NCBI GenBank assembly: GCA_016219235.1
Contig: JACRBO010000288.1
Span: 1-15,497, forward strand
DNA: 15,497 nt
Direction of reading: 5' to 3'
Source of the DNA: Chloroflexota bacterium
Lineage (GTDB): Bacteria; Chloroflexota; Anaerolineae; Fen-1058
Shown in pieces: positions 1 to 7,534 of the stretch. Under the pieces are notes generated by a model. That model saw nothing but the letters and a program-made list of their open reading frames with translations, searched no databases and was not told the DNA's origin. The position numbers and the translations under genes are program-made. How positions within the stretch are numbered: the stretch's first letter is position 1; every line of letters starts with the position of its first letter.

Positions 1-1104
1 CTCCGCGCCAAGGCGCTTCATCCACTGGCGCATCTGAAAACCGGACGTGATCGTGCTCAGCAGTTGTGCGACGAACAGGCTGCCCACAAATACCGCCGGA
101 AACGCATAACGCACCGAGCCGCGCGACAAAAACATATACCAGACTAACCAGCTGCCCGCGAAGATCAGCAGCATGGCGCGCAAGATTGCCCCGGCCCAAT
201 CATCGACCGGAGCACGCCAGGCGCGCGCTTGCTGACGAACCGCATGAACCAACCCGATCACCGTTGGCAGCGCGATCTGCGCCACCAGCACCAGCGCCAG
301 TAGTCGCACTGGCGGCAATAGCACCAACGCCGTCACCTCGGTTAGCCCCACCAACGGTTGCCCCGCAATCGTCTGCTGCGTGATAGCTTCGATCAGACCG
401 GGCAACAACTGCCTGCCCAACAGCGAGCCGATCAGCGCCATCAACAGCCACGCACTGGTTCGCCATTGCCGGCGCAACAGCAACCACCCGATCGGTACGA
501 GTAGCGACAAGGTCCAGAACGGCAACGGTTGCGCCTTCGCGATCAGCGCCACGCTCCACACCCCGATCGCGATCAGCAGCCAGCCGATCGATCGGGCACG
601 CGTTGTAGCAAGTGCTTGCGTCATGCTAGCGTAACCGATCAGCAAGAATGCCATCATCAGCGGTTCAGCCAGCACCTGTCGCCCGGTCATAATCGGGTGC
701 AACGCTGGATCAGATTGCGCCAACAGCAGCACGCCCAGGGCAACCAGCGCTGTTAAAGAATTCGAAGCGCGTTTAGCCACCCCCCACCACACGGCCAGCG
801 CCAGCCAGGTACAGACCACCGTCGCCAGCCGCCCCTGCCAAATGCCCACGCCAAACAGTTTGAAACTCAGCGCGACAGCTGCCGCCGTCGGAAACGCGGC
901 GGTTAAACCGGGCGGCGCAGGCTGGCCGATAAGCGATTGGCCGTAATGCCCCAGCTCCACCCAATTGCGAGCTACATTCATCGTCCAGCCTTCATCCCAA
1001 CCCGCGGGCGGCACACGCTCGAGGTCGATCGCTGCGCCAAGCCCGATCGCGGTGAACATCAGGACACTGAGACTAACCCGCTGGAACATAGCCCGCCTGG
1101 TCAT
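1..1104 (-). CDS. GT-C-fold glycosyltransferase-like membrane protein (PMT/ArnT type), C-terminus cut by window edge
   Basis: An open frame starts at an ATG at 1104 and continues to base 1 without a stop, giving 368 residues of an incomplete protein. After a first hydrophobic segment (about residues 9-27) comes GWDEGWTMNVARNW (residues 35-48), an acidic pair in the first outer loop. In protein-mannosyltransferase and ArnT-like (GT39/GT83) enzymes this Asp-Glu is the catalytic or metal-binding site. The rest alternates hydrophobic helices with short Arg-rich loops, as expected for a multi-pass enzyme that moves a sugar from a polyprenyl-phosphate donor on the outer membrane face. The start is supported by an ATGA overlap with the stop of the methyltransferase upstream, which indicates translational coupling. 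Donor and acceptor cannot be read. It is confidently a real gene, and GT-C membership is likely from the motif and topology. Confidence 0.8.
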   Translation of the reverse strand, partial: MTRRAMFQRVSLSVLMFTAIGLGAAIDLERVPPAGWDEGWTMNVARNWVELGHYGQSLIGQPAPPGLTAAFPTAAAVALSFKLFGVGIWQGRLATVVCTWLALAVWWGVAKRASNSLTALVALGVLLLAQSDPALHPIMTGRQVLAEPLMMAFLLIGYASMTQALATTRARSIGWLLIAIGVWSVALIAKAQPLPFWTLSLLVPIGWLLLRRQWRTSAWLLMALIGSLLGRQLLPGLIEAITQQTIAGQPLVGLTEVTALVLLPPVRLLALVLVAQIALPTVIGLVHAVRQQARAWRAPVDDWAGAILRAMLLIFAGSWLVWYMFLSRGSVRYAFPAVFVGSLFVAQLLSTITSGFQMRQWMKRLGAE

Positions 1105-1907
1105 GATCGTTTACGCGCCACGATCACGTACGCGCTGCAGGTCAACTCGTCGCGACTGTACGCCGCTAATTCACGTTCAATCGCTGGCGTCAACAAGTCT
1201 TCGCCTTCGCGCAAGGCGCAGTACTGTTTCACAATCTCAAAGTGTTTGGCAAATTCGTCGACGTATTGTTGAATCCGCCACTCATTCAACGGCACATGAA
1301 ATGGCAGCGCGCGCTGCCGTAGATGATCCCACGGATCGATCCCGGCCGGGATATGGCGTAACGGAATCTGCGACAAACTGACATTGTGCCCGCCAGAGGG
1401 GCACGTGAAAGCATGAATCATCACCCACGCCACGCCGCCCGATCGCAACACTCGCGCACTCTCGACCACCACGCTGGGCACATCGAGAAAATGCTCAAAA
1501 GCCGCAATCGACGTGACCAGATCAAACGCACCTGAGCCAAAGGGCAGCGTATTCACATTGCCACAGACTAGCAGGTCGTCCCGCCGAACACGCACTGACT
1601 GCGGCTGCCGCTGCCGATAGAGCCACCGCGCCACCCGGTAGCTGCGGTCTGTCCAATCCGCACTGGGCCGATTCACCAGATCGATGCCAATCACCCGATG
1701 GCCCGCGCCGCGCAACAGAGTATATTGTGGCCGCAGCCGCCCGTTGGCCAGATCGAGCACGCGTTGCGGCTGGCTCAAATCGAGCAGCGGCTCAACATCG
1801 TATACCCGCAGCTCTGCCAAACGTTGCTCGTGCTGCACGCGAAAGCCGGACAGCATCTGTCCGACATAGCGCGCGTAATCAAGCCACGCATTACGCATGT
1901 GCATCAT
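1101..1907 (-). CDS. class I SAM-dependent methyltransferase, divergent motif I
   Basis: 268 residues, soluble, with a Rossmann-like methyltransferase core. Motif I is VLDLANGRLRPQ (residues 50-61), which departs from the usual D-x-G-x-G glycine loop. It is followed by the expected acidic end of beta2, VIGIDLV (residues 72-78). A later segment reads FDLVTSIAAFEHFLDVP, then a VLRSGG turn typical of post-motif III. The family transfers a methyl group from SAM, and in a glycan cluster the acceptor would plausibly be a sugar hydroxyl or amide, which is inference. In-frame ATGs at 1907, 1904 and 1898 all overlap the upstream methyltransferase by 8-17 nt, so the exact start is open. The stop overlaps the next ATG (ATGA). 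The missing glycines in motif I leave catalytic competence less certain than for its two neighbours. Confidence 0.85.
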   Translation of the reverse strand: MMHMRNAWLDYARYVGQMLSGFRVQHEQRLAELRVYDVEPLLDLSQPQRVLDLANGRLRPQYTLLRGAGHRVIGIDLVNRPSADWTDRSYRVARWLYRQRQPQSVRVRRDDLLVCGNVNTLPFGSGAFDLVTSIAAFEHFLDVPSVVVESARVLRSGGVAWVMIHAFTCPSGGHNVSLSQIPLRHIPAGIDPWDHLRQRALPFHVPLNEWRIQQYVDEFAKHFEIVKQYCALREGEDLLTPAIERELAAYSRDELTCSAYVIVARKRS

Positions 1908-2631
1908 TGCCTGACAGGTGCCTTTCCGCTAACACCACAAGCTCATCGCCGCGCCGGGCCGAGTTAAGTCTAAATACTGCGTAAACCAGCTGTGCGATTA
2001 ATTTTTGTCCCGTACTGTACCGGCCAGTGGTCCCTTTGCCGCCGGTCAAATTCATCAAATCACGATACAACGGCGAATAGAACGGGAAGCCCCATTCTAG
2101 CGTGCGCACGACACGCAGCTGCGCGTGCTCTAGCTTCTGCACCAGTTCGCCGCGCGCATAGTTGCGCACATGCCCAAAGGCCGCCGGTTCGCGCGACCGC
2201 ATGCGGCCCTGTGGCACTGAGATCAACACATAGCGTCGCGTCATGGCGGCCAGATGCTGAATTGCTGCCACATCATCGAGGATATGCTCTAAGACCTCGC
2301 TACACGTCACCAGATCGAATTGCTGCGGCAAACACGCTTGTTCCAAATCGAGCGGCCAGAACTGACCGTGTGGCAAGCGCTGCCGAGTGAGCGTCAGCGC
2401 CGCCGCCGACAGTTCCGTGCCGCATAGTTGAACGTGTGGAAACCGTTCGGCGATGTCCATCAACAGCGCGCCCTGCCCGCAACTGACGTCCAACACCGAG
2501 TCAAACTGAAACGGCTGAATCATGGACAAGATCAGACGGCGCAGATGTCGTGCAAATGGGCCATACTTTTTCATATCGTCCCATTGCAATTCCCAACCGT
2601 GATCGTACTGCCCCGCACTTAACACGCCCAT
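1891..2631 (-). CDS. class I SAM-dependent methyltransferase (UbiG/type 11-12-like)
   Basis: 246 residues from the chosen ATG at 2631. Motif I is intact: VLDVSCGQGALL (residues 46-57). The acidic residue after beta2 is in LCGTEL, and FDLVTCSEVLEHILDD matches the motif seen in UbiG-like and type 11/12 methyltransferases. Further on, YVLISVPQGR and an Asn-Tyr-Ala-Arg segment occupy the position where glycan and lipid methyltransferases often bind the acceptor. The frame is open to 2694, but that longer start would overlap the upstream gene by 56 nt and adds an Arg/Cys-rich tail of poor quality. The 2631 start leaves a 7-nt gap after the upstream stop, with AGAGG a little upstream. The acceptor is unknown. 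It is the second of three consecutive methyltransferases that are clearly different proteins, not recent duplicates. Confidence 0.88.
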   Translation of the reverse strand: MGVLSAGQYDHGWELQWDDMKKYGPFARHLRRLILSMIQPFQFDSVLDVSCGQGALLMDIAERFPHVQLCGTELSAAALTLTRQRLPHGQFWPLDLEQACLPQQFDLVTCSEVLEHILDDVAAIQHLAAMTRRYVLISVPQGRMRSREPAAFGHVRNYARGELVQKLEHAQLRVVRTLEWGFPFYSPLYRDLMNLTGGKGTTGRYSTGQKLIAQLVYAVFRLNSARRGDELVVLAERHLSGNDAHA

Positions 2632-2638
2632 AATGACT

Positions 2639-3403
2639 TCAGTTCCTCTCAAACACGAACTCATTACAGCCCGTCGGCACTTGCGCGGGCACACTTCGTA
2701 CGAGTGTGAAGCCCCGCGCCGTTACAAACGCTTCGATCTCTTGCCGCGTGGCATACTCATACGGATAGCCGCCCAGCCAATCGATCACGTCGTACCAGAA
2801 GTCCATGCCGCGCTGTTTCTCCAACGGATTGCGCCGCGTCACGATCAATTTCGCCAGATAGATAACGCCGCCAAATGGTACTGCCACGATCGATTGCGCC
2901 CAACGCGGCAATCGGCTGTACACTCGTTTAATCACCTGCCACACGCGCGACGTACCATGCCGGTTGTAGATCGCCAGCACCAATGTCCCGCCCGGCCGCA
3001 CCGCATCCAGCACGTTCTCGATCGCCGTCCACATTGCGCCGGTATGGTGCAGGGAGCCCCACGCATAGACGAAGTCGAATGCGCCCAGCGTTCGCAGTTT
3101 GTCCCGATCCAGCACAGACATCTCGACAAATTCAAGCGGGGCTTGCGGCGTCAATCGATCGCGGTTGTAAGCAGACGATGCGATGCTGCGCGGATTGATG
3201 TCCAACCCGACCACCTTCGCCGCACCGAGTTGATATGCGGCAATCGAGAAGAGGCCGCTGCCGCAGCCGACATCCAGAAAACTCAGCCCGGTCAAGGCAT
3301 CGCGTTGCAACAACTTCTGCAAGGACTGTGCAGCCACGTCCAGCCGCTCGGCATTGACGCGCTTCTCTGAAAAGGCTTGCCAGTTCGCACCAAAATCAAA
3401 CAC
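2639..3403 (-). CDS. class I SAM-dependent methyltransferase, GTG start
   Basis: 254 residues. Motif I is textbook, FLDVGCGSGLFS (residues 42-53), followed by VVGLDINPRS with the ribose-binding acidic residue. FDFVYAWGSLHHTGAMW and VRPGGTLVLAIYNRHG complete the fold. A C-terminal region with two Trp/Tyr-rich stretches probably forms the acceptor pocket. The frame is open to 3481, but the upstream part only reads the end of the asparagine synthase gene in another frame. The GTG at 3403 sits 10 nt after a GGAG Shine-Dalgarno-like sequence and overlaps the asnB-like stop by 8 nt, so I take it as the start. The wording 'asn, then SAM' order is conserved only as far as this window shows. Its likely role is methylation of a glycan or lipid intermediate, by context alone. 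Confidence 0.88.
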   Translation of the reverse strand: MFDFGANWQAFSEKRVNAERLDVAAQSLQKLLQRDALTGLSFLDVGCGSGLFSIAAYQLGAAKVVGLDINPRSIASSAYNRDRLTPQAPLEFVEMSVLDRDKLRTLGAFDFVYAWGSLHHTGAMWTAIENVLDAVRPGGTLVLAIYNRHGTSRVWQVIKRVYSRLPRWAQSIVAVPFGGVIYLAKLIVTRRNPLEKQRGMDFWYDVIDWLGGYPYEYATRQEIEAFVTARGFTLVRSVPAQVPTGCNEFVFERN

Positions 3404-5288
3404 GTTCGTTAATCTCCAGCCACACCGCCAACATGAGCAGCGCCCAAATCTTTTTGCCGTGATTGACGCGCCCGCTGTCATGCTGGCTCAACAACTGGTC
3501 AATCGCCGCCGGCTTGAACCACTCGCTCAACGCGCGATTGCCGATCAGCCGTTCACGCGCCCACTCGTGCAAGTCGCGCCGCAGCCACACCCCGATGGGC
3601 AGGCTGAAGCCCTGCTTGCCGCGCTTCAACACGTCGGACGGCAATTTATCTGCAAACGCCGCCGTCAGCAGCCACTTGGTCTTCAGGCCGCGCGTCTTAT
3701 AACGTCCCGGCAAGCGCGCGGTCCACTCTACCCACTCCGCATCCAGAAACGGCGCGCGCGCCTCCACCGAATGCGCCATCGTCATGCGATCGGTCTTGGG
3801 CAGTAGATCACCTGCCAGATACGTAACGTGATCGGTGTGCAGCGTCCGATCGAGCCGCGTGCGCGCGTGCGCGTCGTCATAGGCCGCTGCGATCACCTCC
3901 GCCGTATCAATCGATTTCAGTTCGTCGCGCCACCGATCATTGTACAGCGCCAACTTGTCCGGGTGCGAAAAATACGATCCCCACCGCACCAGCGAGGCTT
4001 TGGGCGTCACCGCCGAAAACTGCCCCAGGCGTTTAAGCGCCGTAATCAGATTTCGATCTTCGGGCAGCCGCGCCGTGTCCGGCAGCCAGCGCGTCAACGT
4101 AGGCACGGCCCGCTGCGTCAACCAGTGCGGCAGCGCCGCGTACGGGCGCAGGATGCCATCATACACGTAGCGGCGATAACCGGCCAGCGTTTCATCGCCG
4201 CCATCGCCGGACAAAGCCACGGTTACGTGCCGTCGCGTCTGCCGCGCCAACTCATACAAGGGCAGCGCCGCCGGATCGGCAAACGGCTCATCGGCCGCCG
4301 CAATCACGCTCTCGATCACGCGCACCAGATCAGCGGGCCGAAAAATAAACTCGTGGTGATCGGTGTGATATCGATCCGCGATCAAGCGCGCGTATTTTGT
4401 CTCGGAATAAGCGGCTTCCTCAAACCCGATCGAGAACGTCTTGACCCGTTCACGCGACCGATCGGCCATCAGCGCCACCACGATCGATGAATCCAGCCCG
4501 CCACTCAAGAAGGCGCCCAGCGGCACTTCCGACATCAACCGACATTCCACCGCCGCGCTCAACAACTCGCGCGCCCGTTCGATGATGTCCCGCTCAGCGT
4601 CTGTCCACTTTGGCTCAAAGGCCAACTGCCACCAGCGCGAGATGTGCGGCTGACCGTCAGCCTCAATCACCAGTTGATGCGCAGCCGGTAACTGCTGCAC
4701 GTCACGATAAATCGTCAACGGATCAGGCGTATATTGCAGCGTCAGATAATGATGCAAGGCCGTCGGATCGATCTGGCGTTCGACCCACGGCGCGGCCAGC
4801 ACGGCCTTCGCTTCCGAGCCAAACACCAGACCGCGCGCGGAATGATGCCAGTACAGCGGCTTCTTGCCCATACGGTCACGCGCCAGCAATAAGCGCCGCC
4901 GCGTGCCGTCCCATAGCGCCAGCGCAAACATGCCGTTGAAGCGTGGCAGCATGGCGTCACCCCACTGCTCGTAGCCATGCACGATCACTTCGGTATCGCT
5001 GTTCGTCGTGAAGCGATGGCCGCATGCTTCCAACTCGGTGCGCAAGGCGCGATAGTTATAGATCTCGCCGTTGTAGACGACCTGAATCGAGCCGTCTTCG
5101 TTCCCGATCGGTTGATCACCGCCCGCCACATCGATGATGGCTAAGCGCCGCATCGCCAGTCCCACGCGCCCGTCGATAAAAAAGCCGTCGCAGTCTGGCC
5201 CGCGATGCACAATCGTCGAGTTCATGCGCTCCAACAGTTCGCGCTCGACGGGCGCATCAGCTGAGAAGTAGCCGCAAATGCCGCACAT
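3396..5288 (-). CDS. asnB: asparagine synthase-like glutamine-hydrolysing amidotransferase
   Basis: 630 residues, full length for the AsnB family. The N-terminal glutaminase domain begins MCGICGYF with the nucleophile Cys2 directly after the start Met, which fixes the start. RRLAIID (47-53), NGEIYN (73-78) and SDTE (97-100) bind glutamine. The synthetase domain has the PP-loop SGGLDSS (262-268) and SGDGGDE (360-366), then a KTDRMTMAHSVEARAPFLD block and KRGKQGFSLPIGVWLR. The family activates a carboxylate with ATP and aminates it using ammonia from glutamine. All key residues are present, so it should be active. Besides making asparagine, relatives in polysaccharide clusters amidate uronic acids, and the glycosyltransferase neighbours make that alternative reasonable. 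It follows the GT4 gene by 3 nt, and no Shine-Dalgarno is visible because the upstream bases are a tandem repeat. Confidence 0.96.
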   Translation of the reverse strand: MCGICGYFSADAPVERELLERMNSTIVHRGPDCDGFFIDGRVGLAMRRLAIIDVAGGDQPIGNEDGSIQVVYNGEIYNYRALRTELEACGHRFTTNSDTEVIVHGYEQWGDAMLPRFNGMFALALWDGTRRRLLLARDRMGKKPLYWHHSARGLVFGSEAKAVLAAPWVERQIDPTALHHYLTLQYTPDPLTIYRDVQQLPAAHQLVIEADGQPHISRWWQLAFEPKWTDAERDIIERARELLSAAVECRLMSEVPLGAFLSGGLDSSIVVALMADRSRERVKTFSIGFEEAAYSETKYARLIADRYHTDHHEFIFRPADLVRVIESVIAAADEPFADPAALPLYELARQTRRHVTVALSGDGGDETLAGYRRYVYDGILRPYAALPHWLTQRAVPTLTRWLPDTARLPEDRNLITALKRLGQFSAVTPKASLVRWGSYFSHPDKLALYNDRWRDELKSIDTAEVIAAAYDDAHARTRLDRTLHTDHVTYLAGDLLPKTDRMTMAHSVEARAPFLDAEWVEWTARLPGRYKTRGLKTKWLLTAAFADKLPSDVLKRGKQGFSLPIGVWLRRDLHEWARERLIGNRALSEWFKPAAIDQLLSQHDSGRVNHGKKIWALLMLAVWLEINERV

Positions 5289-5291
5289 AGT

Positions 5292-5319
5292 CTAGTGACG
5301 AGTAACGAGTGACGAGTGA
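5292..5319. repeat. heptamer tandem repeat at gene junction (CGAGTGA type, 4 copies)
   Basis: Four consecutive heptamers read CTAGTGA, CGAGTAA, CGAGTGA, CGAGTGA on the plus strand. On the coding strand they encode the last residues of the GT4 protein (SSLVTRH), and the degenerate last copy supplies its TAG stop. The downstream asparagine synthase ATG lies only 3 nt later, so the repeat also occupies the position where its ribosome binding site would be. No Shine-Dalgarno sequence is visible there. Confidence 0.9.
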
Positions 5320-6464
5320 ATCGGGTGTGCCGTCAATTCGCGCAACAACTGAAGATACGTCTGCGCCGCCGCGCCCCATGAAAAGAGGGCGGCGCGTTGA
5401 CGTGAAGCCGTACCCATTGAACGAGCTAACGCCCGATCGAGCGCGAAGCGTTTGAGGTGCGCGACCAGCGTGCTCACATCCGCCCAATCAAACGCCAGGC
5501 CGTTGACGCCTTCCCCAACCAATTCAGGTGTGCCGCCGGTGCGCGTAATGATCACGGGCAACCCGGCCGCCATCGCTTCCAGCGTCGCCACGCTCATGCC
5601 TTCGTTGTACGAGGGCAGCACAAAGACATGCGCGGCGGCATACCGTGCGGCGATGTCTTCACGCGGCACATAGCCCACAAAGTTCACCCGATCACTTACA
5701 CCCAATTGCTGCGCCTGTGATTGATTCGCTTCAAGCGCATCACCCGTTCCGATCAGATCAAGCCTAATATCAAAGCCGTCATCTTTCAGGCATTTCACCG
5801 CCTCGATCAAATGGTGCTGCCCTTTGCGTTCGATCAAACGCGCCACACACAAAACGCGCAGCGGGCCGCCGTCGTCGATCGGGGCGGGGGTGAAGGCCGC
5901 CAGATCGACGCCGTTCGGTACGAGCGTGATCTTGACGCGCGGATCGATCCGCCGGATCATGTCGGCTTCGCCTTCGCACTTGGCGACAACAACTTCCGCC
6001 CCGTGCCACACCGCTTTGATCGTCGGCTTCAAGACCGGATAGAGCGGGCCATAACGCTGCTCGAAGCCGGGAATGTCCGGGCCGCACACACGCACCAGAT
6101 AACGCAAGCCGCTCAATCGGCGCAGGGCCAGCGCCACACCGCCCGCCGGCACAGCGCTCCATGCGAAGCAAAAATCATACGGTTTGGCGCGCTGGCGCTT
6201 GAGCGCGAAGGGCAGCGCCCGCGCCGCATACGCCAGTAACTCGCGATTACTGGAGTGGTGCAGATTCCGATTGTTGACCGGGACTTTGAAGAGCGCGACA
6301 CGATCGGCCAGCGGCTCTTGCTCAAACTGCTTGCCCAGCGCCGAAGTGATCAGATCGATTTCGAGATCGGGCGTCTGCGCCAGCCGCTGCACGATAGCAC
6401 GATTGACCGTGCCGGTGCCGCCGCCCAGCGGGGGAAACTCGTTGTTAAGCATCAAGAGCCGCAT
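5292..6464 (-). CDS. GT-B glycosyltransferase, family 4
   Basis: 390 residues, normal for GT4. The N-terminal domain starts with MLNNEFPPLGGGTGTVNRAI, the Gly-rich loop at residues 13-19 that is usual in this family. The linker NGVD (184-187) precedes the C-terminal domain. That domain carries RLIERKG (209-215), a phosphate-contacting Arg/Lys pair, and NEGMSVATLEAMAAGLPVI (287-305), the E-x7-E nucleotide-sugar signature, followed by GGTPELV and NGLAF. It should transfer a sugar from a nucleotide donor to a growing glycan or lipid carrier at the cytoplasmic membrane face. The start is 2 nt after the preceding stop. The final residues SSLVTRH and the stop codon are encoded by a heptamer tandem repeat (5292-5319), so the natural C-terminus was probably shorter or different. 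The sugar is unknown. Confidence 0.94.
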   Translation of the reverse strand: MRLLMLNNEFPPLGGGTGTVNRAIVQRLAQTPDLEIDLITSALGKQFEQEPLADRVALFKVPVNNRNLHHSSNRELLAYAARALPFALKRQRAKPYDFCFAWSAVPAGGVALALRRLSGLRYLVRVCGPDIPGFEQRYGPLYPVLKPTIKAVWHGAEVVVAKCEGEADMIRRIDPRVKITLVPNGVDLAAFTPAPIDDGGPLRVLCVARLIERKGQHHLIEAVKCLKDDGFDIRLDLIGTGDALEANQSQAQQLGVSDRVNFVGYVPREDIAARYAAAHVFVLPSYNEGMSVATLEAMAAGLPVIITRTGGTPELVGEGVNGLAFDWADVSTLVAHLKRFALDRALARSMGTASRQRAALFSWGAAAQTYLQLLRELTAHPIHSSLVTRH

Positions 6465-6466
6465 CG

Positions 6467-7534
6467 CTACCGCCCCGCTCCGGTCACCCGGCGCACCACA
6501 TACAAGGGGCGGCGTTTGACCTCTTCAAAGATGCGGCCCACGTATTCGCCAATCACGCCGATGGTGATCAACTGAATCCCGGCCAGGAAGAAGATCGCCA
6601 CCACTGTCGTCGCAAAGCCGGGCGGATTCAGCCCCGCGGTGATTTTTTGAATGGCATAGCCGATCGCCAGAAAGATCGACAGCGCCGACACCGCCAGCCC
6701 CAGCAGCGAGATTGCCCGCAGCGGAATGAAACTAAACGAGATCAAGCCGTCGAGCGCCAGATAGACCAATCGGCTGAAGGTGTATTTCTCGCGCCCCGCA
6801 TAACGCGCCTGCCGCTCATACGCCAATCCGATTTGATCCAGCCCCACCCAACTGCGGATGCCGCGCACGAAGCGATTGCGCTCCGGCATGCCCACCAGCA
6901 GATCGACGACCTTGCGATCCATGATGCAGAAATCGCCGGAGTCCAACGGGATTTGAATGTTGGCGATGCGCTGCAAGAGCCGGTAAAACGCCTTGTAGGC
7001 GAATTGTTTCAGCGGCCCTTCCTTGCGCCGTTCACGGATGGCATACACCACGTCGTGACCCTCGCGCCACTTGTCGATGAACTGCGGCAGCACTTCGGGC
7101 GGGTCTTGCAGATCGGCGTCCATCACGATCACGGCCTCGCCGCGCGCATAATCCAGCCCCGCGCTGATCGCCACCTGGTGTCCGAAGTTGCGCGCCAGTT
7201 CCACCACGACGACGCGCGCGTCTCGCGCGGCCAACTCGCGCATGATGTCTAAACTGCCGTCGCGGCTGCCATCATCCACCAGCACGATTTCAAACGGCTG
7301 CGCGGTCGCTTCCAGCACGGCGACCAGGCGTTGATACAACATTGGCACATTCTCACGCTCGTCAAACACCGGTGTAACGATCGAGATCACGGGCTGCGGC
7401 ACAGCCACCGGCGTCAGCGCGGGCAGACTGCCGCCGTCCAGCAGCTGGGCCAGCGCGCGGCAGAAGCGCAACGCCGCTTCGGCATCGTGCGTGGGAATCT
7501 CCGTCAGTTCACGCGCCGTCGCATCAGACATCAT
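6467..7534 (-). CDS. GT2 polyprenyl-phosphate hexosyltransferase (DPM1/GtrB/ArnC-like) with two C-terminal helices
   Basis: About 355 residues. The GT2 core begins SIVTPVFDERENV and contains LVDDGSRDGS and DADLQDPPE, the aspartates for nucleotide sugar and metal binding (residues 86-93 and 139-147 with the ATG at 7534). ARYAGREKYTFSRL then leads into two predicted membrane helices (about 273-296 and 308-331), matching GtrB/ArnC-type enzymes. These make polyprenyl-phosphate sugars from UDP- or GDP-sugars on the cytoplasmic side, the donors used by GT-C enzymes such as those encoded beside it. About 48 residues precede the catalytic domain (Ala/Leu-rich, no known domain recognised), which is longer than usual. 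GTG at 7537, ATG at 7534 and ATG at 7531 are all possible starts. The 7534 ATG overlaps the upstream TGA by one base (TGATG). Confidence 0.94.
   Translation of the reverse strand: MMSDATARELTEIPTHDAEAALRFCRALAQLLDGGSLPALTPVAVPQPVISIVTPVFDERENVPMLYQRLVAVLEATAQPFEIVLVDDGSRDGSLDIMRELAARDARVVVVELARNFGHQVAISAGLDYARGEAVIVMDADLQDPPEVLPQFIDKWREGHDVVYAIRERRKEGPLKQFAYKAFYRLLQRIANIQIPLDSGDFCIMDRKVVDLLVGMPERNRFVRGIRSWVGLDQIGLAYERQARYAGREKYTFSRLVYLALDGLISFSFIPLRAISLLGLAVSALSIFLAIGYAIQKITAGLNPPGFATTVVAIFFLAGIQLITIGVIGEYVGRIFEEVKRRPLYVVRRVTGAGR

Noticed and set aside
2633..3370. 245-codon plus-strand frame opposite a methyltransferase
   Set aside because: It is antisense to a gene with intact SAM motifs, and its composition is Arg/His/Gln-rich without a domain.
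3828..4490. Long plus-strand open frame opposite the asparagine synthase gene
   Set aside because: It is Arg/Gln/His-rich with no recognisable domain and lies antisense to a gene with complete catalytic motifs. Such frames are expected in GC-rich DNA.
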